A DNA stretch of 64,000 bases from assembly GCA_964493425.1 (NCBI GenBank), contig CAZBMW010000002.1, positions 171,207 to 235,206 on the forward strand, read 5' to 3'. Positions 1 through 8,952 of this stretch are shown in pieces. The position numbers and the translations under genes are program-made. The DNA comes from CAYLMG01 sp964493425. Lineage in GTDB: Bacteria > Planctomycetota > Phycisphaerae > Sedimentisphaerales > Anaerobacaceae. The stretch's first letter is position 1, and the number at the start of each line of letters is the position of its first letter. The notes below the pieces were generated by a model. That model was not told where the DNA came from and searched no databases. It saw nothing but the letters and a program-made list of their open reading frames with translations.

Positions 1-304
1 GATTAAGCCCGAGTGTTCCTACGCCGCGAGTGACAACAAGGCGGATATATCCGTCAACAACATTATTGGCTTCAACTGTTTTTTGTGTAGCGTCGGCCAG
101 CTTCTCGCGTTCCATCGGTATTGTCAACCGAATCGCCTTTGCTGAGTTATACAGTCTGTCGAGATGAGCCTCGAATTCAAATATTTTGCCGCTGTAAACC
201 CGGATGCCCTCGAATACACCGTCGCCGTAGAGCAGGCCGTGGTCGAAGACAGGGATTTCAGCATCTTTTTCGTCAACGAGCTTATCATTGAGCCAAATCT
301 TCAT
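1..304 (-). CDS. ilvE: Branched-chain amino acid aminotransferase, N-terminal part (cut by window edge)
   Basis: Class IV PLP aminotransferase that transaminates leucine, isoleucine and valine with 2-oxoglutarate. Only the first 101 codons are inside the window; the gene runs on past position 1. Translating the minus strand by hand gives MKIWLNDKLVDE..., then the family signature FDHGLLYGDGVFEGIR and the conserved arginine strand GYIRLVVTRGVGTLGLN. It is a tandem duplicate of the next gene: I count 92 identical residues out of 101. A start at 313 (MNEM...) is also open, but the GAGGA ribosome-binding site lies 9 bases before the ATG at 304 and only 1-3 bases before the other, so 304 is preferred. 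The remaining C-terminal part, with the PLP lysine, cannot be checked here. Confidence 0.9.
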   Translation of the reverse strand, partial: MKIWLNDKLVDEKDAEIPVFDHGLLYGDGVFEGIRVYSGKIFEFEAHLDRLYNSAKAIRLTIPMEREKLADATQKTVEANNVVDGYIRLVVTRGVGTLGLN

Positions 305-427
305 TTCGTTCATTTCCTCTTAAAAAATTGTTTATATTAGTATACACTTCCGGCTGCACACCGGTTTTTTAAATCACTATTTAGTGACAAATTTTATGCT
401 ATTTGGTCTGCGAACGCTCGTGGCATT

Positions 428-1282
428 TCATTTGCTATGTGCGTATTCGTAAAATTTTTCTCTCAACCGCTTCGTTAAGGGACCGGGTTTGCCGTCGCCG
501 ATTATTCTGCCGTCAACGTCAACAACGCCTATCACCTCTGCTGCGGTGCCGGTAAGGAAAAGCTCATCGCAGGTATATAAATCGAATCTTGTCAGGTTCT
601 TCTCGACGACAGGGATACTTTCTTTTTCTGCGAGGCCTATAACGACCTGTCGTGTGATACCGACCAGCGAGCCAGCCTGCACGGGCGGCGTATAGATACG
701 GCCGTCCTTCAAGATAAAGACGTTATCACCAGTAGCTTCCGCAACGTAACCTTCGTGGTTATACATAACGGCTTCGGGAACATCTCTGTCGAGCGCTTCA
801 ATCTTGGCAAGGATGTTATTCAGGTAGTTGAGGCTTTTGACCTGCGGCGGCACAGAGAGCGGGTGATTACGCACCGTAGCCGCACTAACCACCTTGAGGC
901 CTTCCTCATAAAACTCCTCAGGGTAAAGCTGAATATCGGCTGCGATTATGAAAATCTGGGAATGTTTGCAGACGAAGGGATTTAAGCCCAGCGTTCCCAC
1001 ACCACGCGTAACAACAAGTCGTATATAACCGTTGACGATATTATTTGCTTCGACGGTTTTTTGTGTAGCATCGATGAGTTTATCGCGTTCCATCGGTATC
1101 GTCAGCCTAATCGCCTTTGCAGAGTTGTAAAGTCTGTCGAGATGAGCCTCGAATTCAAATATTTTGCCGCTATAAACCCGTATGCCCTCGAATACGCCAT
1201 CGCCGTAGAGCAGGCCGTGGTCAAAAACGGAAACCTTCGCCTCTTTCTCATCTACAAGTTTGTCTCCCAGCCAAATTTTCAT
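428..1282 (-). CDS. ilvE: Branched-chain amino acid aminotransferase
   Basis: Full-length class IV PLP aminotransferase (284 residues, normal for IlvE/DAAT-type enzymes), last step of branched-chain amino acid synthesis, cytosolic. Visible signatures: FDHGLLYGDGVFEGIR near residue 21, the substrate-binding RLVVTRG strand near 90, the PLP lysine context QVKSLNYLNN near 150, and the cofactor-phosphate loop YVAEATGDNVF near 180. A TTG at 1291 is possible, but the ATG at 1282 follows GAGG at good spacing and matches the start of the neighbouring copy. It lies 123 bases downstream of that copy, same strand. Recent tandem duplication is inferred from about 91 percent identity over the shared N-terminus. 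Confidence 0.95.
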   Translation of the reverse strand: MKIWLGDKLVDEKEAKVSVFDHGLLYGDGVFEGIRVYSGKIFEFEAHLDRLYNSAKAIRLTIPMERDKLIDATQKTVEANNIVNGYIRLVVTRGVGTLGLNPFVCKHSQIFIIAADIQLYPEEFYEEGLKVVSAATVRNHPLSVPPQVKSLNYLNNILAKIEALDRDVPEAVMYNHEGYVAEATGDNVFILKDGRIYTPPVQAGSLVGITRQVVIGLAEKESIPVVEKNLTRFDLYTCDELFLTGTAAEVIGVVDVDGRIIGDGKPGPLTKRLREKFYEYAHSK

Positions 1283-1316
1283 CTGTAACAATTCCTCGAA
1301 TCTTTAGCAAAACCGT

Positions 1317-1362
1317 AACACGGCCAAGATGGCCGTGTTAACACGGGCTTCAAACCCGTGTT
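1317..1362. repeat. Double-hairpin repeat, copy 1
   Basis: Two back-to-back perfect hairpins: AACACGGCC (1317-1325) pairs with GGCCGTGTT (1331-1339), then AACACGGG (1340-1347) pairs with CCCGTGTT (1355-1362). It sits between ilvE and the leftward ABC ATPase gene, whose stop codon (1350-1352) lies inside the second loop. A related copy is at 13043-13089. It resembles REP-like intergenic repeats; it could also act as a weak terminator, but no T-run follows. Confidence 0.7.
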
Positions 1363-2048
1363 ATTTTGCCCTCAGCGAGCCTGACAACTCTGTTAGCTCT
1401 TTCGGCAATTCTCTGGTCGTGGGTTACCATAATAATCGTCTGGCCGGCCTTATTTATCTCATCAAAGACCTGCAGTATATCATTTCCTGTCCGCTGGTCA
1501 AGGTTCCCCGTCGGCTCATCAGCCAAAAGAACTTCCGGCTCATTCATTAATGCCCGGGCGATTGCGACCCTCTGCCTTTCTCCTCCGGATAGCTGATAGG
1601 GCTTGTGTCTGAGCCTTTCGGTTAAACCAAACCGCTCAAGCAAGGCCTTCGCTCTTTTTTTAGCCCTGTTTCTCATTCCAAGCCAGCCGATAATGCTCGA
1701 GCCTGCCATTGCAGGCAGATAAACGTTTTCGAGTATATTCAATTCATCAAACAAATGATAAAACTGGAATACAAATCCGACGTCCCTGTTCCGAAATCTG
1801 TTAAGCTGCCTTGAGCTGAATCGGCTTACATCTCGGCCATTGAAGCTGACGGTGCCGCTGCCCGGTTTATCGAGAGCTCCCAATATATGCAAAAGTGTGC
1901 TTTTGCCGCTGCCCGAAGCGCCAACCACCGCCAGAAACTCTCCTTTTCTCACTGCCAAATCAACGCCTTTGAGAACGCTGACCTCAGCGGTTCCCATTCG
2001 ATAGGATTTGTAGATACATTCCGTTTTTAATATATAACCATTGCTCAT
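1350..2048 (-). CDS. ABC transporter ATP-binding protein (LolD/MacB type)
   Basis: ATPase subunit of a type VII (LolCDE/MacB/FtsEX-like) ABC system, on the cytoplasmic face of the inner membrane. 232 residues, the usual LolD length. Walker A GASGSGKST near residue 42, Q-loop FVFQFYHLFDELN near 93, ABC signature LSGGERQRVAIARAL near 153, Walker B VLLADEPTGNLD near 174 and the switch histidine in IIMVTHDQ. The start overlaps the stop of the upstream permease by 4 bases (2045-2048), so the two are translationally coupled. With the two FtsX-like permeases upstream it makes a complete LolCDE-like set; lipoprotein release to the outer membrane is the likely role, but a MacB-like substrate is possible. 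Confidence 0.92.
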   Translation of the reverse strand: MSNGYILKTECIYKSYRMGTAEVSVLKGVDLAVRKGEFLAVVGASGSGKSTLLHILGALDKPGSGTVSFNGRDVSRFSSRQLNRFRNRDVGFVFQFYHLFDELNILENVYLPAMAGSSIIGWLGMRNRAKKRAKALLERFGLTERLRHKPYQLSGGERQRVAIARALMNEPEVLLADEPTGNLDQRTGNDILQVFDEINKAGQTIIMVTHDQRIAERANRVVRLAEGKITRV

Positions 2049-3406
2049 AACTTACTCACCTGTAAAGTCTCAACCGGCTGGAGCCTGCCCGCTCGCCTGC
2101 TCGGCAAAAAAGCACCTATTAGACAGGCTGAAACAGCCGAAAGTATGATAATGATAAGAACACGCAAATCAACACTATTTGGGATATCACCAATAGCGTA
2201 TAGCTCCCTGTCCCACAGTTGAAACTCAAATTGCTCAAAAAGCCAGTCTTCTATCTGGTTTATATGTATCAGAAACTGCCAGCCGCCGACAGCACCGATA
2301 GATGACCCCAAAGCTCCTATCAAAAAAGCAAAGAACAAAAACAAGAGCATAATGTTGCCGTTCGAGATGCCAACACTTTTTAGTATCCCGATGTCTTTGC
2401 TTTTATGGCTGACTATCATATAGAACACAACAAATACGATAAAGACCGTTATAACCGCCATCATCGCAAAAACGATTATCATCAAGGCCTGCTGAGTATC
2501 TGCAACCGCAACCATATCGCGGTTATAAACCTTCCAGCTTTGCACTTTAACATTTTTCAGCAGCTCAGATTGGGCTAAACCTTTTTTATCTTCCACAAAT
2601 TTGTCCCATAGAAGCTTAACCTTCGAGCAGCCGGCATTTAGAGCTATACCATCGGTGAATTTCATAAAAAGCGCATTCGCCCTTTTAAGCTCGCCTGCCA
2701 TTCCAGCAAGCAACTGAGCCTGTTCAAATGGAATATAGACAGTTTTCCAGTCCGAGCTGATACCGGTATGCGCCACATCGCTTAAGGCAAAAATCTTTGA
2801 ACTTACAATATCCGTGCCGGCCCTGGCCAAAGCACCTTTTGCCGTCAGGGGAAAGCAGCTCACATCCACCTTCACCTGAGGCAGCTGGTCCGGCAAAATG
2901 TAATTGCCGTTCGTGTCCCTCTCGAACAAAAATCCTATCCCCATAATACAGCCGGGCAGATTAACGTCATAAGATTGTTCAAAAGAATTTTGGATATTGC
3001 CGGCTGTATATTTGAGCCACTCAGAAAAACCGGTTACTTTACTGTATGATGCCGGTTCAATACCCATAACCTCGAGTGTCCTGTCAATATAGAAACTACT
3101 GTTACCGCCGGGAAGGCTTTTCACAATTGCATAACTTTTTATTACAGGTGAAACCGCCTCTATCTCTTTTTCTTTTTGCAGTATCCGGATAAATTCCTGA
3201 TAGTAGCCGAAACCGACAAGTGATTTCGTGCTTACGACGCAATCGCCGCTCCACAAATGCGTTTTTTTCTTGAAGTCGGCTGTAAGCCCGCTCAGCACCG
3301 TCATGACAACTAATATAACGAACACACAGAGCGCCACCGCGAAAACGGAAAAGTAACTTATCCGTCTTTTCAGAAGAAACCGAAATGCCAGCACAAATTT
3401 GTACAT
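2045..3406 (-). CDS. FtsX-like permease, LolC/LolE type
   Basis: Membrane permease of the adjacent ABC system. 453 residues with the type VII layout: one N-terminal membrane helix (about residues 15-40), a periplasmic domain of about 260 residues (MacB-PCD-like), then three helices (about 310-340, 355-385, 415-440). The C-terminus ends with the family-typical PSRRAGRLQPVETLQ coupling stretch. It is the middle gene of a three-gene leftward operon, 44 bases after the other permease and overlapping the ATPase gene. It likely forms a heterodimer with the 3451-4758 product. Confidence 0.88.
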   Translation of the reverse strand: MYKFVLAFRFLLKRRISYFSVFAVALCVFVILVVMTVLSGLTADFKKKTHLWSGDCVVSTKSLVGFGYYQEFIRILQKEKEIEAVSPVIKSYAIVKSLPGGNSSFYIDRTLEVMGIEPASYSKVTGFSEWLKYTAGNIQNSFEQSYDVNLPGCIMGIGFLFERDTNGNYILPDQLPQVKVDVSCFPLTAKGALARAGTDIVSSKIFALSDVAHTGISSDWKTVYIPFEQAQLLAGMAGELKRANALFMKFTDGIALNAGCSKVKLLWDKFVEDKKGLAQSELLKNVKVQSWKVYNRDMVAVADTQQALMIIVFAMMAVITVFIVFVVFYMIVSHKSKDIGILKSVGISNGNIMLLFLFFAFLIGALGSSIGAVGGWQFLIHINQIEDWLFEQFEFQLWDRELYAIGDIPNSVDLRVLIIIILSAVSACLIGAFLPSRRAGRLQPVETLQVSKL

Positions 3407-3450
3407 ACAATGCTACTCTTATTCGATTTTAATTTTTTTCTCTTAACAAT

Positions 3451-4758
3451 TTACTCATACCTGAGAATATCCACAGGTCTCGTTTTGGCTGCAACTATCG
3501 CAGGTATTAACGCACCTGCACAGCAGCCCGCGACTGCTGCCAAAGCTATCGGTAAGATGTCGGGCCAGTTGAGCTGATTCGGTATATAGTTGAGCAAATA
3601 TGAGCTTCTTCTCCAGAGCTTTATCCCAAGAAGTATATGAACCCATCGTTCGAGGACGTTAACATTTCTGATTATAACGTACCCGATAAATATTCCTATA
3701 GCTGAGCCGACCACCCCGACACAGCCGCCGAATCCCGTAAATATCGCTGCTGCTGTCGTAGTGCCTGCGCCGCAGCTCTTGATTATTGCGATGTCTTTTA
3801 ACTTCGTTTCGACTATCATATAAAATATGCAGAATACAAGCAGAATCGCGACCGAGCATATAACACCAAATATCAAAAGCAAAATCGCCATCTGTTTTCG
3901 AAGCTCGTGAAAATAGCTGTGTTCTTCCTCGTAATCTATATGCATCCTCGAAATATCATCATCTGCCCATCCCAAGTTTTCCCTGGCAAAGGTCTCCCAG
4001 GCGTTGAATACAGCCGATTGCGTCGCTTTTTTGCTGTAGCTTTTGTTCTGCTTCAGCTTGAAAAAGTTCGCATATTCACCGCCGGCTATTCCGGTTTGAA
4101 GCTCGAAAAGATAATCGAAGGGAACATACAACATCTGGTCGCCCCAGTTAGTGTCGGTAAATGCAATATCGGAAATTCTCAAAGGTATGACTTTGCGCTT
4201 CCTGCCAAAACCTTCCGTAGTAAGCACGACTTTTTTACCTATCAGCTTTTTGATTTCCTCGACGTCATATTTGTCAGTTTTTTCGTTCGGTTCGGCTATG
4301 AGATTGACACCGACCCAGACTCCATTGGCATCAGGATAACCGGCAGTTTCAAAATTCAACGGACCGGCCTGATTTTTCTGTCTTAAAAGGCAATTTTTCC
4401 AGTCGATAAATTTGCTGTCTTTTTCAATATCGATACCCTTGATAGCGGCCTCTCGAACATCGCCGCTTTCAAGCCAGAGCAGCCCTCCACCCATACAAAT
4501 AGGTGCCGCAGCATCAACCTGGTCTAAACGCTCCAGCCTGCCAAGAAAAGTGTTGTACTGCGGAATGGGTTTACCGTAGATATAGGCGACAGCGTCACCT
4601 GACTCAGCCGCAAGACTATTTTTCAACCCGTCAATTAAACCGGTAAAAAAACTGTCCACGACCAAAAGCAGCGACACCGACAGGGCAACCGCGACGATGC
4701 AAAGAATAACAATCTTTTTCTTGCGTAAATATCGAAGCCATAGGAATAATTTAAGCAC
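3451..4758 (-). CDS. FtsX-like permease, LolC/LolE type (second subunit)
   Basis: Second permease of the same ABC system, 435 residues. N-terminal helix at about residues 15-38 (IVILCIVAVALSVSLLLV), a large extracytoplasmic domain, then three C-terminal helices from about residue 290. It ends with the FtsX-type tail AIVAAKTRPVDILRYE. Sequence similarity to the other permease is visible only in the architecture and the C-terminal motif, consistent with a LolC/LolE heterodimer. First gene of the operon, 55 bases downstream of lysS on the same strand. Confidence 0.87.
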   Translation of the reverse strand: MLKLFLWLRYLRKKKIVILCIVAVALSVSLLLVVDSFFTGLIDGLKNSLAAESGDAVAYIYGKPIPQYNTFLGRLERLDQVDAAAPICMGGGLLWLESGDVREAAIKGIDIEKDSKFIDWKNCLLRQKNQAGPLNFETAGYPDANGVWVGVNLIAEPNEKTDKYDVEEIKKLIGKKVVLTTEGFGRKRKVIPLRISDIAFTDTNWGDQMLYVPFDYLFELQTGIAGGEYANFFKLKQNKSYSKKATQSAVFNAWETFARENLGWADDDISRMHIDYEEEHSYFHELRKQMAILLLIFGVICSVAILLVFCIFYMIVETKLKDIAIIKSCGAGTTTAAAIFTGFGGCVGVVGSAIGIFIGYVIIRNVNVLERWVHILLGIKLWRRSSYLLNYIPNQLNWPDILPIALAAVAGCCAGALIPAIVAAKTRPVDILRYE

Positions 4759-4813
4759 TTCTTAACTTCCGTCGGTACTCGTTAGTTTTGAGTTTTTAGT
4801 GTTAAGTTTTAGT

Positions 4814-6271
4814 TTATTTTGGCCTTAACAATGGAAAAAGCACAACTTCACGAATGCTTGCAGCTCCTGTTAAGAACATAATCAGCCTGTCAATCCCGAT
4901 GCCAAGTCCGCCGGCTGGCGGCATCCCATATTTGAGCGCAGTAATAAAATCTTCGTCCATTTTTGCCATCGAATCTTCTTGGCCGCGAAGCTGAATCCTG
5001 AAGTTTTCCTCCTGAGCAGCCGGGTCGTTCAGCTCCGTATATGCGTTAGCCACTTCCATCTTGCCGATGTAAAGCTCAAAACGCTCGGCGTAATTGGGGC
5101 TCTCTTTACTGCGCTTTGTAAGAGGACAAAGCTCGGCAGGGTAGTCCATCACGAAAGTAGGGTCAATCAGTTTGTCCTCAACACAGGCTTCGAACACTTC
5201 GCTGATAACCACCACATCATCCATTTTCGCCTGCTCAATCTCAAGCTCTGCCGCCTTCTTTCTTAAAGCACTAATGTCGTCAATTTTGCAGCCGCAGAAT
5301 TGCTCAAGAAGCTCGGCGTACTTAGCCCGCCGCCATGGTTTCTCAAAGTTTATTTTCATATCGCAAAACTGAACCTGTTTATCATCACAGTATTTTTCTA
5401 CCAATAGATAAACAAGCTCTTCGGTCAAATCCATCATCACATTGTAGTCGGCGTACGCCTGGTAGAGCTCGAGCATCGTGAATTCCGGATTGTGCCATCT
5501 GCTTAGCCCCTCGTTGCGGAAATTTCGGTTGAGCTCGAAGACCTTTTCCATCCCGCCGGCCAGCAGGCGCTTCAAGAAAAGTTCCGGAGCGATTCGCAGA
5601 AACAAGTCCATATCAAGACTGTTATGATGTGTTATAAACGGCTTTGCCGCGGCTCCTCCTGCTATAGTTTGCATCATAGGTGTCTCGACTTCCAGAAAGT
5701 CCTTATTTCGCAGAAACTCTCTGATGGCGGCGATGATGTCGCTTCGTTTCTTAAACAGCTCCATTACTTCTGGATTTACCCATAGGTCAACGTAGCGCAG
5801 CCGAAAACGGCTGTCAATGTCCGCCAGGCCGTGAAACTTTTCGGGCGGCTGCATAAGCGATTTGCTTAATATAGTCAATTTTTCCGTCCATATGGTAATC
5901 TCACCGGTTTTTGTTTTGCCCAGCCGACCCTCGGCGCCGATTATGTCACCAACCTCAAGCAGCTTTGCCAGCTCCCACTGTTCGCTGAGAATCTTCCTGC
6001 TCAAGCCTATCTGGATGCTGCCGCTGCTATCGCGAAGCGTGATGAAAATCAGTTTGCCGATATCTCTTAAAAGCACGATTCTGCCGGCGCATTTTGCCTG
6101 GCTGCCGGTGTCTTCGTCCTTGAATCCGGCTTTTATGTCCGCAGCTCTCCGGGCTCCATCGAACCTGCCCCCATAGGGGCAGATTCCTAACTGTCTGATA
6201 CGGTCCAGCTTAACCTGCCTGGCTTGCTCAAATTTACTTACCTTTCCAGATGTTTCGTTCTCTTGCACCAT
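4814..6271 (-). CDS. lysS: Lysyl-tRNA synthetase, class II
   Basis: Charges tRNA-Lys with lysine in the cytosol. 485 residues, normal for bacterial LysS. The N-terminal OB-fold (residues about 50-155) contains GRIVLLRDIGKLIFITLRD. Class II motif 1 region is FLEVETPMMQTIAGGAAAKPF near 195, motif 2 is FRNEGLSRWHNPEFTMLE near 250, and motif 3 is GLGIGIDRLIMFLTG near 458, followed by the typical IREVVLFPLLRPK end. Start MVQENE. It is followed on the same strand by the ABC transporter genes. Confidence 0.97.
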   Translation of the reverse strand: MVQENETSGKVSKFEQARQVKLDRIRQLGICPYGGRFDGARRAADIKAGFKDEDTGSQAKCAGRIVLLRDIGKLIFITLRDSSGSIQIGLSRKILSEQWELAKLLEVGDIIGAEGRLGKTKTGEITIWTEKLTILSKSLMQPPEKFHGLADIDSRFRLRYVDLWVNPEVMELFKKRSDIIAAIREFLRNKDFLEVETPMMQTIAGGAAAKPFITHHNSLDMDLFLRIAPELFLKRLLAGGMEKVFELNRNFRNEGLSRWHNPEFTMLELYQAYADYNVMMDLTEELVYLLVEKYCDDKQVQFCDMKINFEKPWRRAKYAELLEQFCGCKIDDISALRKKAAELEIEQAKMDDVVVISEVFEACVEDKLIDPTFVMDYPAELCPLTKRSKESPNYAERFELYIGKMEVANAYTELNDPAAQEENFRIQLRGQEDSMAKMDEDFITALKYGMPPAGGLGIGIDRLIMFLTGAASIREVVLFPLLRPK

Positions 6272-6422
6272 ATTATTCCAGCCCTTTTATGTTAAAAATG
6301 ACAGAAGTTGTGTCGGGGATATATTATCTGCGGCTGCATTAAGGTTGCAATAGTAAAATTGAACATCGGCAATCAAATGTGCCAAATTACCGGCGAAAAA
6401 ATGTGTGAATTTCAGCACGATG

Positions 6423-8810
6423 TTATTTTGTAACCGCTTGTAGCGCCTCGTATTTCAATCCTGCATCCTGTGCTGTAATGCATTTCGTGGACTGCTCTAT
6501 TAATTTGGCCCTAACAACAAGAACGGCAACGGCCAATTGAGGGTCGGATTCAAGCGTTTCCTCTATGGTATGCTTTTTTTCCAGGCCGTTTTTCTTGTGG
6601 TCAGACTTGACAAGCATGTCGTTTTCCCGACGAGTTTCGAGCATTTTTTTAAGCTCGTCACTGACCGCGAGCACACTATTTCCCATTTTCACTTCTATAT
6701 CCGGCCCTATTCCCCAATCGACTCTTCCCTGTTTTTCCATTGCCTCTCGGCTTTCGACTCTTTGGCTCGAAGGCAAATGGTAATAGGCCATAGTGTATTT
6801 CAACTGGGCTCCGCCACCCGGACGGGATGTAATCGTCTGAACACTGCCCTTGCCGTGAGTTCTTTCACCGACGAGAATCGCACGCTCATGCGCCTTATCG
6901 GCCAATGAGCCTGCAACAATTTCAGAAGCACTTGCGGAGCTGGAATTTATGAGAACCACAAGAGGATAATTCGGATGCGTTCCTTTTCTGTTTGCTGCCG
7001 TGAAAGGCCCCAAACCATAACGGTAACGTGTGCTCACGATAATGCCCTTTGAAATAAATTTATCTGCAACCTCGGCAGCGCTGCTCAAAAGCCCTCCGCT
7101 GTTAAATCGCAAATCGAGTATCATTGCCCTTGAACCAGCGGAATCCAGCTCATCCAGTACTTTTTCCAAATCGTCGGCAGTCTTTTCTGAAAAGCTTGTT
7201 ATGCGTACGTATCCGATTTTATTCTCATCATCAATCATATAATTCCATTTGCCATCATCCATCCTTTGCCAGCCCCGAATTGTTCCGACGACTATCTTTG
7301 CCCTTGTTATAGTGATGTCCCGTGTTTTCTCTTCATCAGGGCTTCGCACTGTTAGCTTAACGTCCGTGCCCGAAGGGCCGGTGATATACTTGACTGCACA
7401 GTTAAGTGACATATCTTTTGTCGGAATCCCATCAACCGCCTCTATAATGTCCCCGGCATCAAGGCCGGAATTGTATGCAGGTGTATCCGGAAGAAGACTT
7501 CCAACCGTTAGAAGACCCGCAGGTTTTGAAATCTCAACACCGATACCCGTAAACTCATTGGTCATCATCTTGTCGAATTCTTCCGTCTGCTGGGGCCAGA
7601 CTATTACGGTATAAGGGTCAAGTGCGGATAACGCCGCTTCCGCAAAATGGGCTATCAGAACCGTTTCCGGAAGTTTCACAGTTTTTTCGTTGAGCTTAAC
7701 AACATCGCGGAAAACTTCTATGAATTTGTCTTCATCCACACCAAAAGGCCACTGCATTGCATCTTTTGATATTTCGTCTAAACCGCGGTTCCATGCTTCA
7801 AGCTCTGCACTGTCCGGAGACGTAATGGTCTCTTCTGAGCTTCCTTCCACCGATTTATATGTTTGGTTTTGCAATATCTCGGAACGTGATAAAGTCAATA
7901 CTTCTGCAAGCTGTTTGCATCTGCTGATGGCTTTTTCTATCATTTGTTTATAGTCAATGATTTCCTTGACGTAGCTACGTTTAAGAACATCTATCGAATT
8001 TATAAAGCCTTCTCTTGTTACACCTTTGTAGCGCTCCCTCCTGCTTTCACAGGGGCTATCCTGAAAAGAGGCGACGATATTGGCTTTTTCCTCAAGCTGC
8101 TCGGCATAGTCGGAATACTCTTCTGTTTCTTTATCAATTGCAGCAAGCCAGCTGTAGCAAATCAGATAGGCGTCAAGCCATTTGCCCTCTGACTCGAATT
8201 CTGCTGCTTTATCCCTGGCACATTGAAACGTCTGTTGTACAAACGAATTGGATAGCAACTCTGCTTTTTGCTCTGCGCCTGCAAGTTCGGCAGCACGAGC
8301 AATAACAGAAAGAAATTTTGTTATATTGTTTATGTCATTTACGTCATTGGCATCTACATTACTGACATAGTTCGTCTCATTATCCTGGCTTTCAATCTTC
8401 AGCTTCTTAAGTTCAGCCAGCTCTTTTGTATATGCGTTTTCCCGCTCAGCCTCTCGACGTTGCATTATCTGCTGGTAGCCCTCAACTATTTCAAGCAGCT
8501 CTCGAAAATAAAAATTCTCCTTGCGTTCGGAATTCATTATCACTGAGCCGGCTTTGTCAAATTCACCTTCATATATCAGTTTACAGACATCTCCAATAGT
8601 CTCAGAAATCTCTGTTGTTACAGCATCGGCTTCTGCTACGGCATTGGGTTCTATTGATTCAGGTTGAGATTTGACAGAAGTAACTGCTTGTTGTGAGGAA
8701 GGTCTCGATGAACAATTGCAGCCGGTCAAGACAACAGTAACTGTAATTAGAAGCAGGAATACCGTTCGTATCAATTTAAAAAGCGGCCTCTGTTTTTTTC
8801 CTGAAAGCAA
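6423..8810 (-). CDS. C-terminal processing protease (S41 family) lipoprotein with PDZ domain
   Basis: Periplasmic serine protease of the Prc/CtpA family. 795 residues, long for the family because of a 370-residue N-terminal extension. An N-terminal signal with lipobox (VVLTGC, Cys about 30) predicts a lipoprotein. PDZ domain at about 410-500 (GIGVEISKP ... AGDIIEAVDG), protease core about 520-700 with the Ser in NSSSASASEIVAG and the Lys in THGKGSVQT, the expected Ser/Lys dyad. The start is a TTG at 8810, supported by AAAGGAG six to seven bases upstream; no in-frame ATG precedes the signal peptide. The extension has a charged coiled-coil-like stretch and an N/D-rich linker. Single gene between lysS and fba. 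Substrate unknown. Confidence 0.92.
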   Translation of the reverse strand: MLSGKKQRPLFKLIRTVFLLLITVTVVLTGCNCSSRPSSQQAVTSVKSQPESIEPNAVAEADAVTTEISETIGDVCKLIYEGEFDKAGSVIMNSERKENFYFRELLEIVEGYQQIMQRREAERENAYTKELAELKKLKIESQDNETNYVSNVDANDVNDINNITKFLSVIARAAELAGAEQKAELLSNSFVQQTFQCARDKAAEFESEGKWLDAYLICYSWLAAIDKETEEYSDYAEQLEEKANIVASFQDSPCESRRERYKGVTREGFINSIDVLKRSYVKEIIDYKQMIEKAISRCKQLAEVLTLSRSEILQNQTYKSVEGSSEETITSPDSAELEAWNRGLDEISKDAMQWPFGVDEDKFIEVFRDVVKLNEKTVKLPETVLIAHFAEAALSALDPYTVIVWPQQTEEFDKMMTNEFTGIGVEISKPAGLLTVGSLLPDTPAYNSGLDAGDIIEAVDGIPTKDMSLNCAVKYITGPSGTDVKLTVRSPDEEKTRDITITRAKIVVGTIRGWQRMDDGKWNYMIDDENKIGYVRITSFSEKTADDLEKVLDELDSAGSRAMILDLRFNSGGLLSSAAEVADKFISKGIIVSTRYRYGLGPFTAANRKGTHPNYPLVVLINSSSASASEIVAGSLADKAHERAILVGERTHGKGSVQTITSRPGGGAQLKYTMAYYHLPSSQRVESREAMEKQGRVDWGIGPDIEVKMGNSVLAVSDELKKMLETRRENDMLVKSDHKKNGLEKKHTIEETLESDPQLAVAVLVVRAKLIEQSTKCITAQDAGLKYEALQAVTK

Positions 8811-8952
8811 GAAAATCTCCTTTCATAGTTGCGATAAGTTTGGATTTTTTATCATTGTTCCGATTAAAAAAGGTACGAACCAGAAAGCTCTTTTGTTCTA
8901 ATTCGGAAACTTTGGTACATCACTTTAATACCTTGCTCTCTGGTGCCCTTTG

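Noticed and set aside
1317..1362. Rho-independent terminator
   Set aside because: Two perfect hairpins but no T-run on either strand immediately after; listed as repeat instead.
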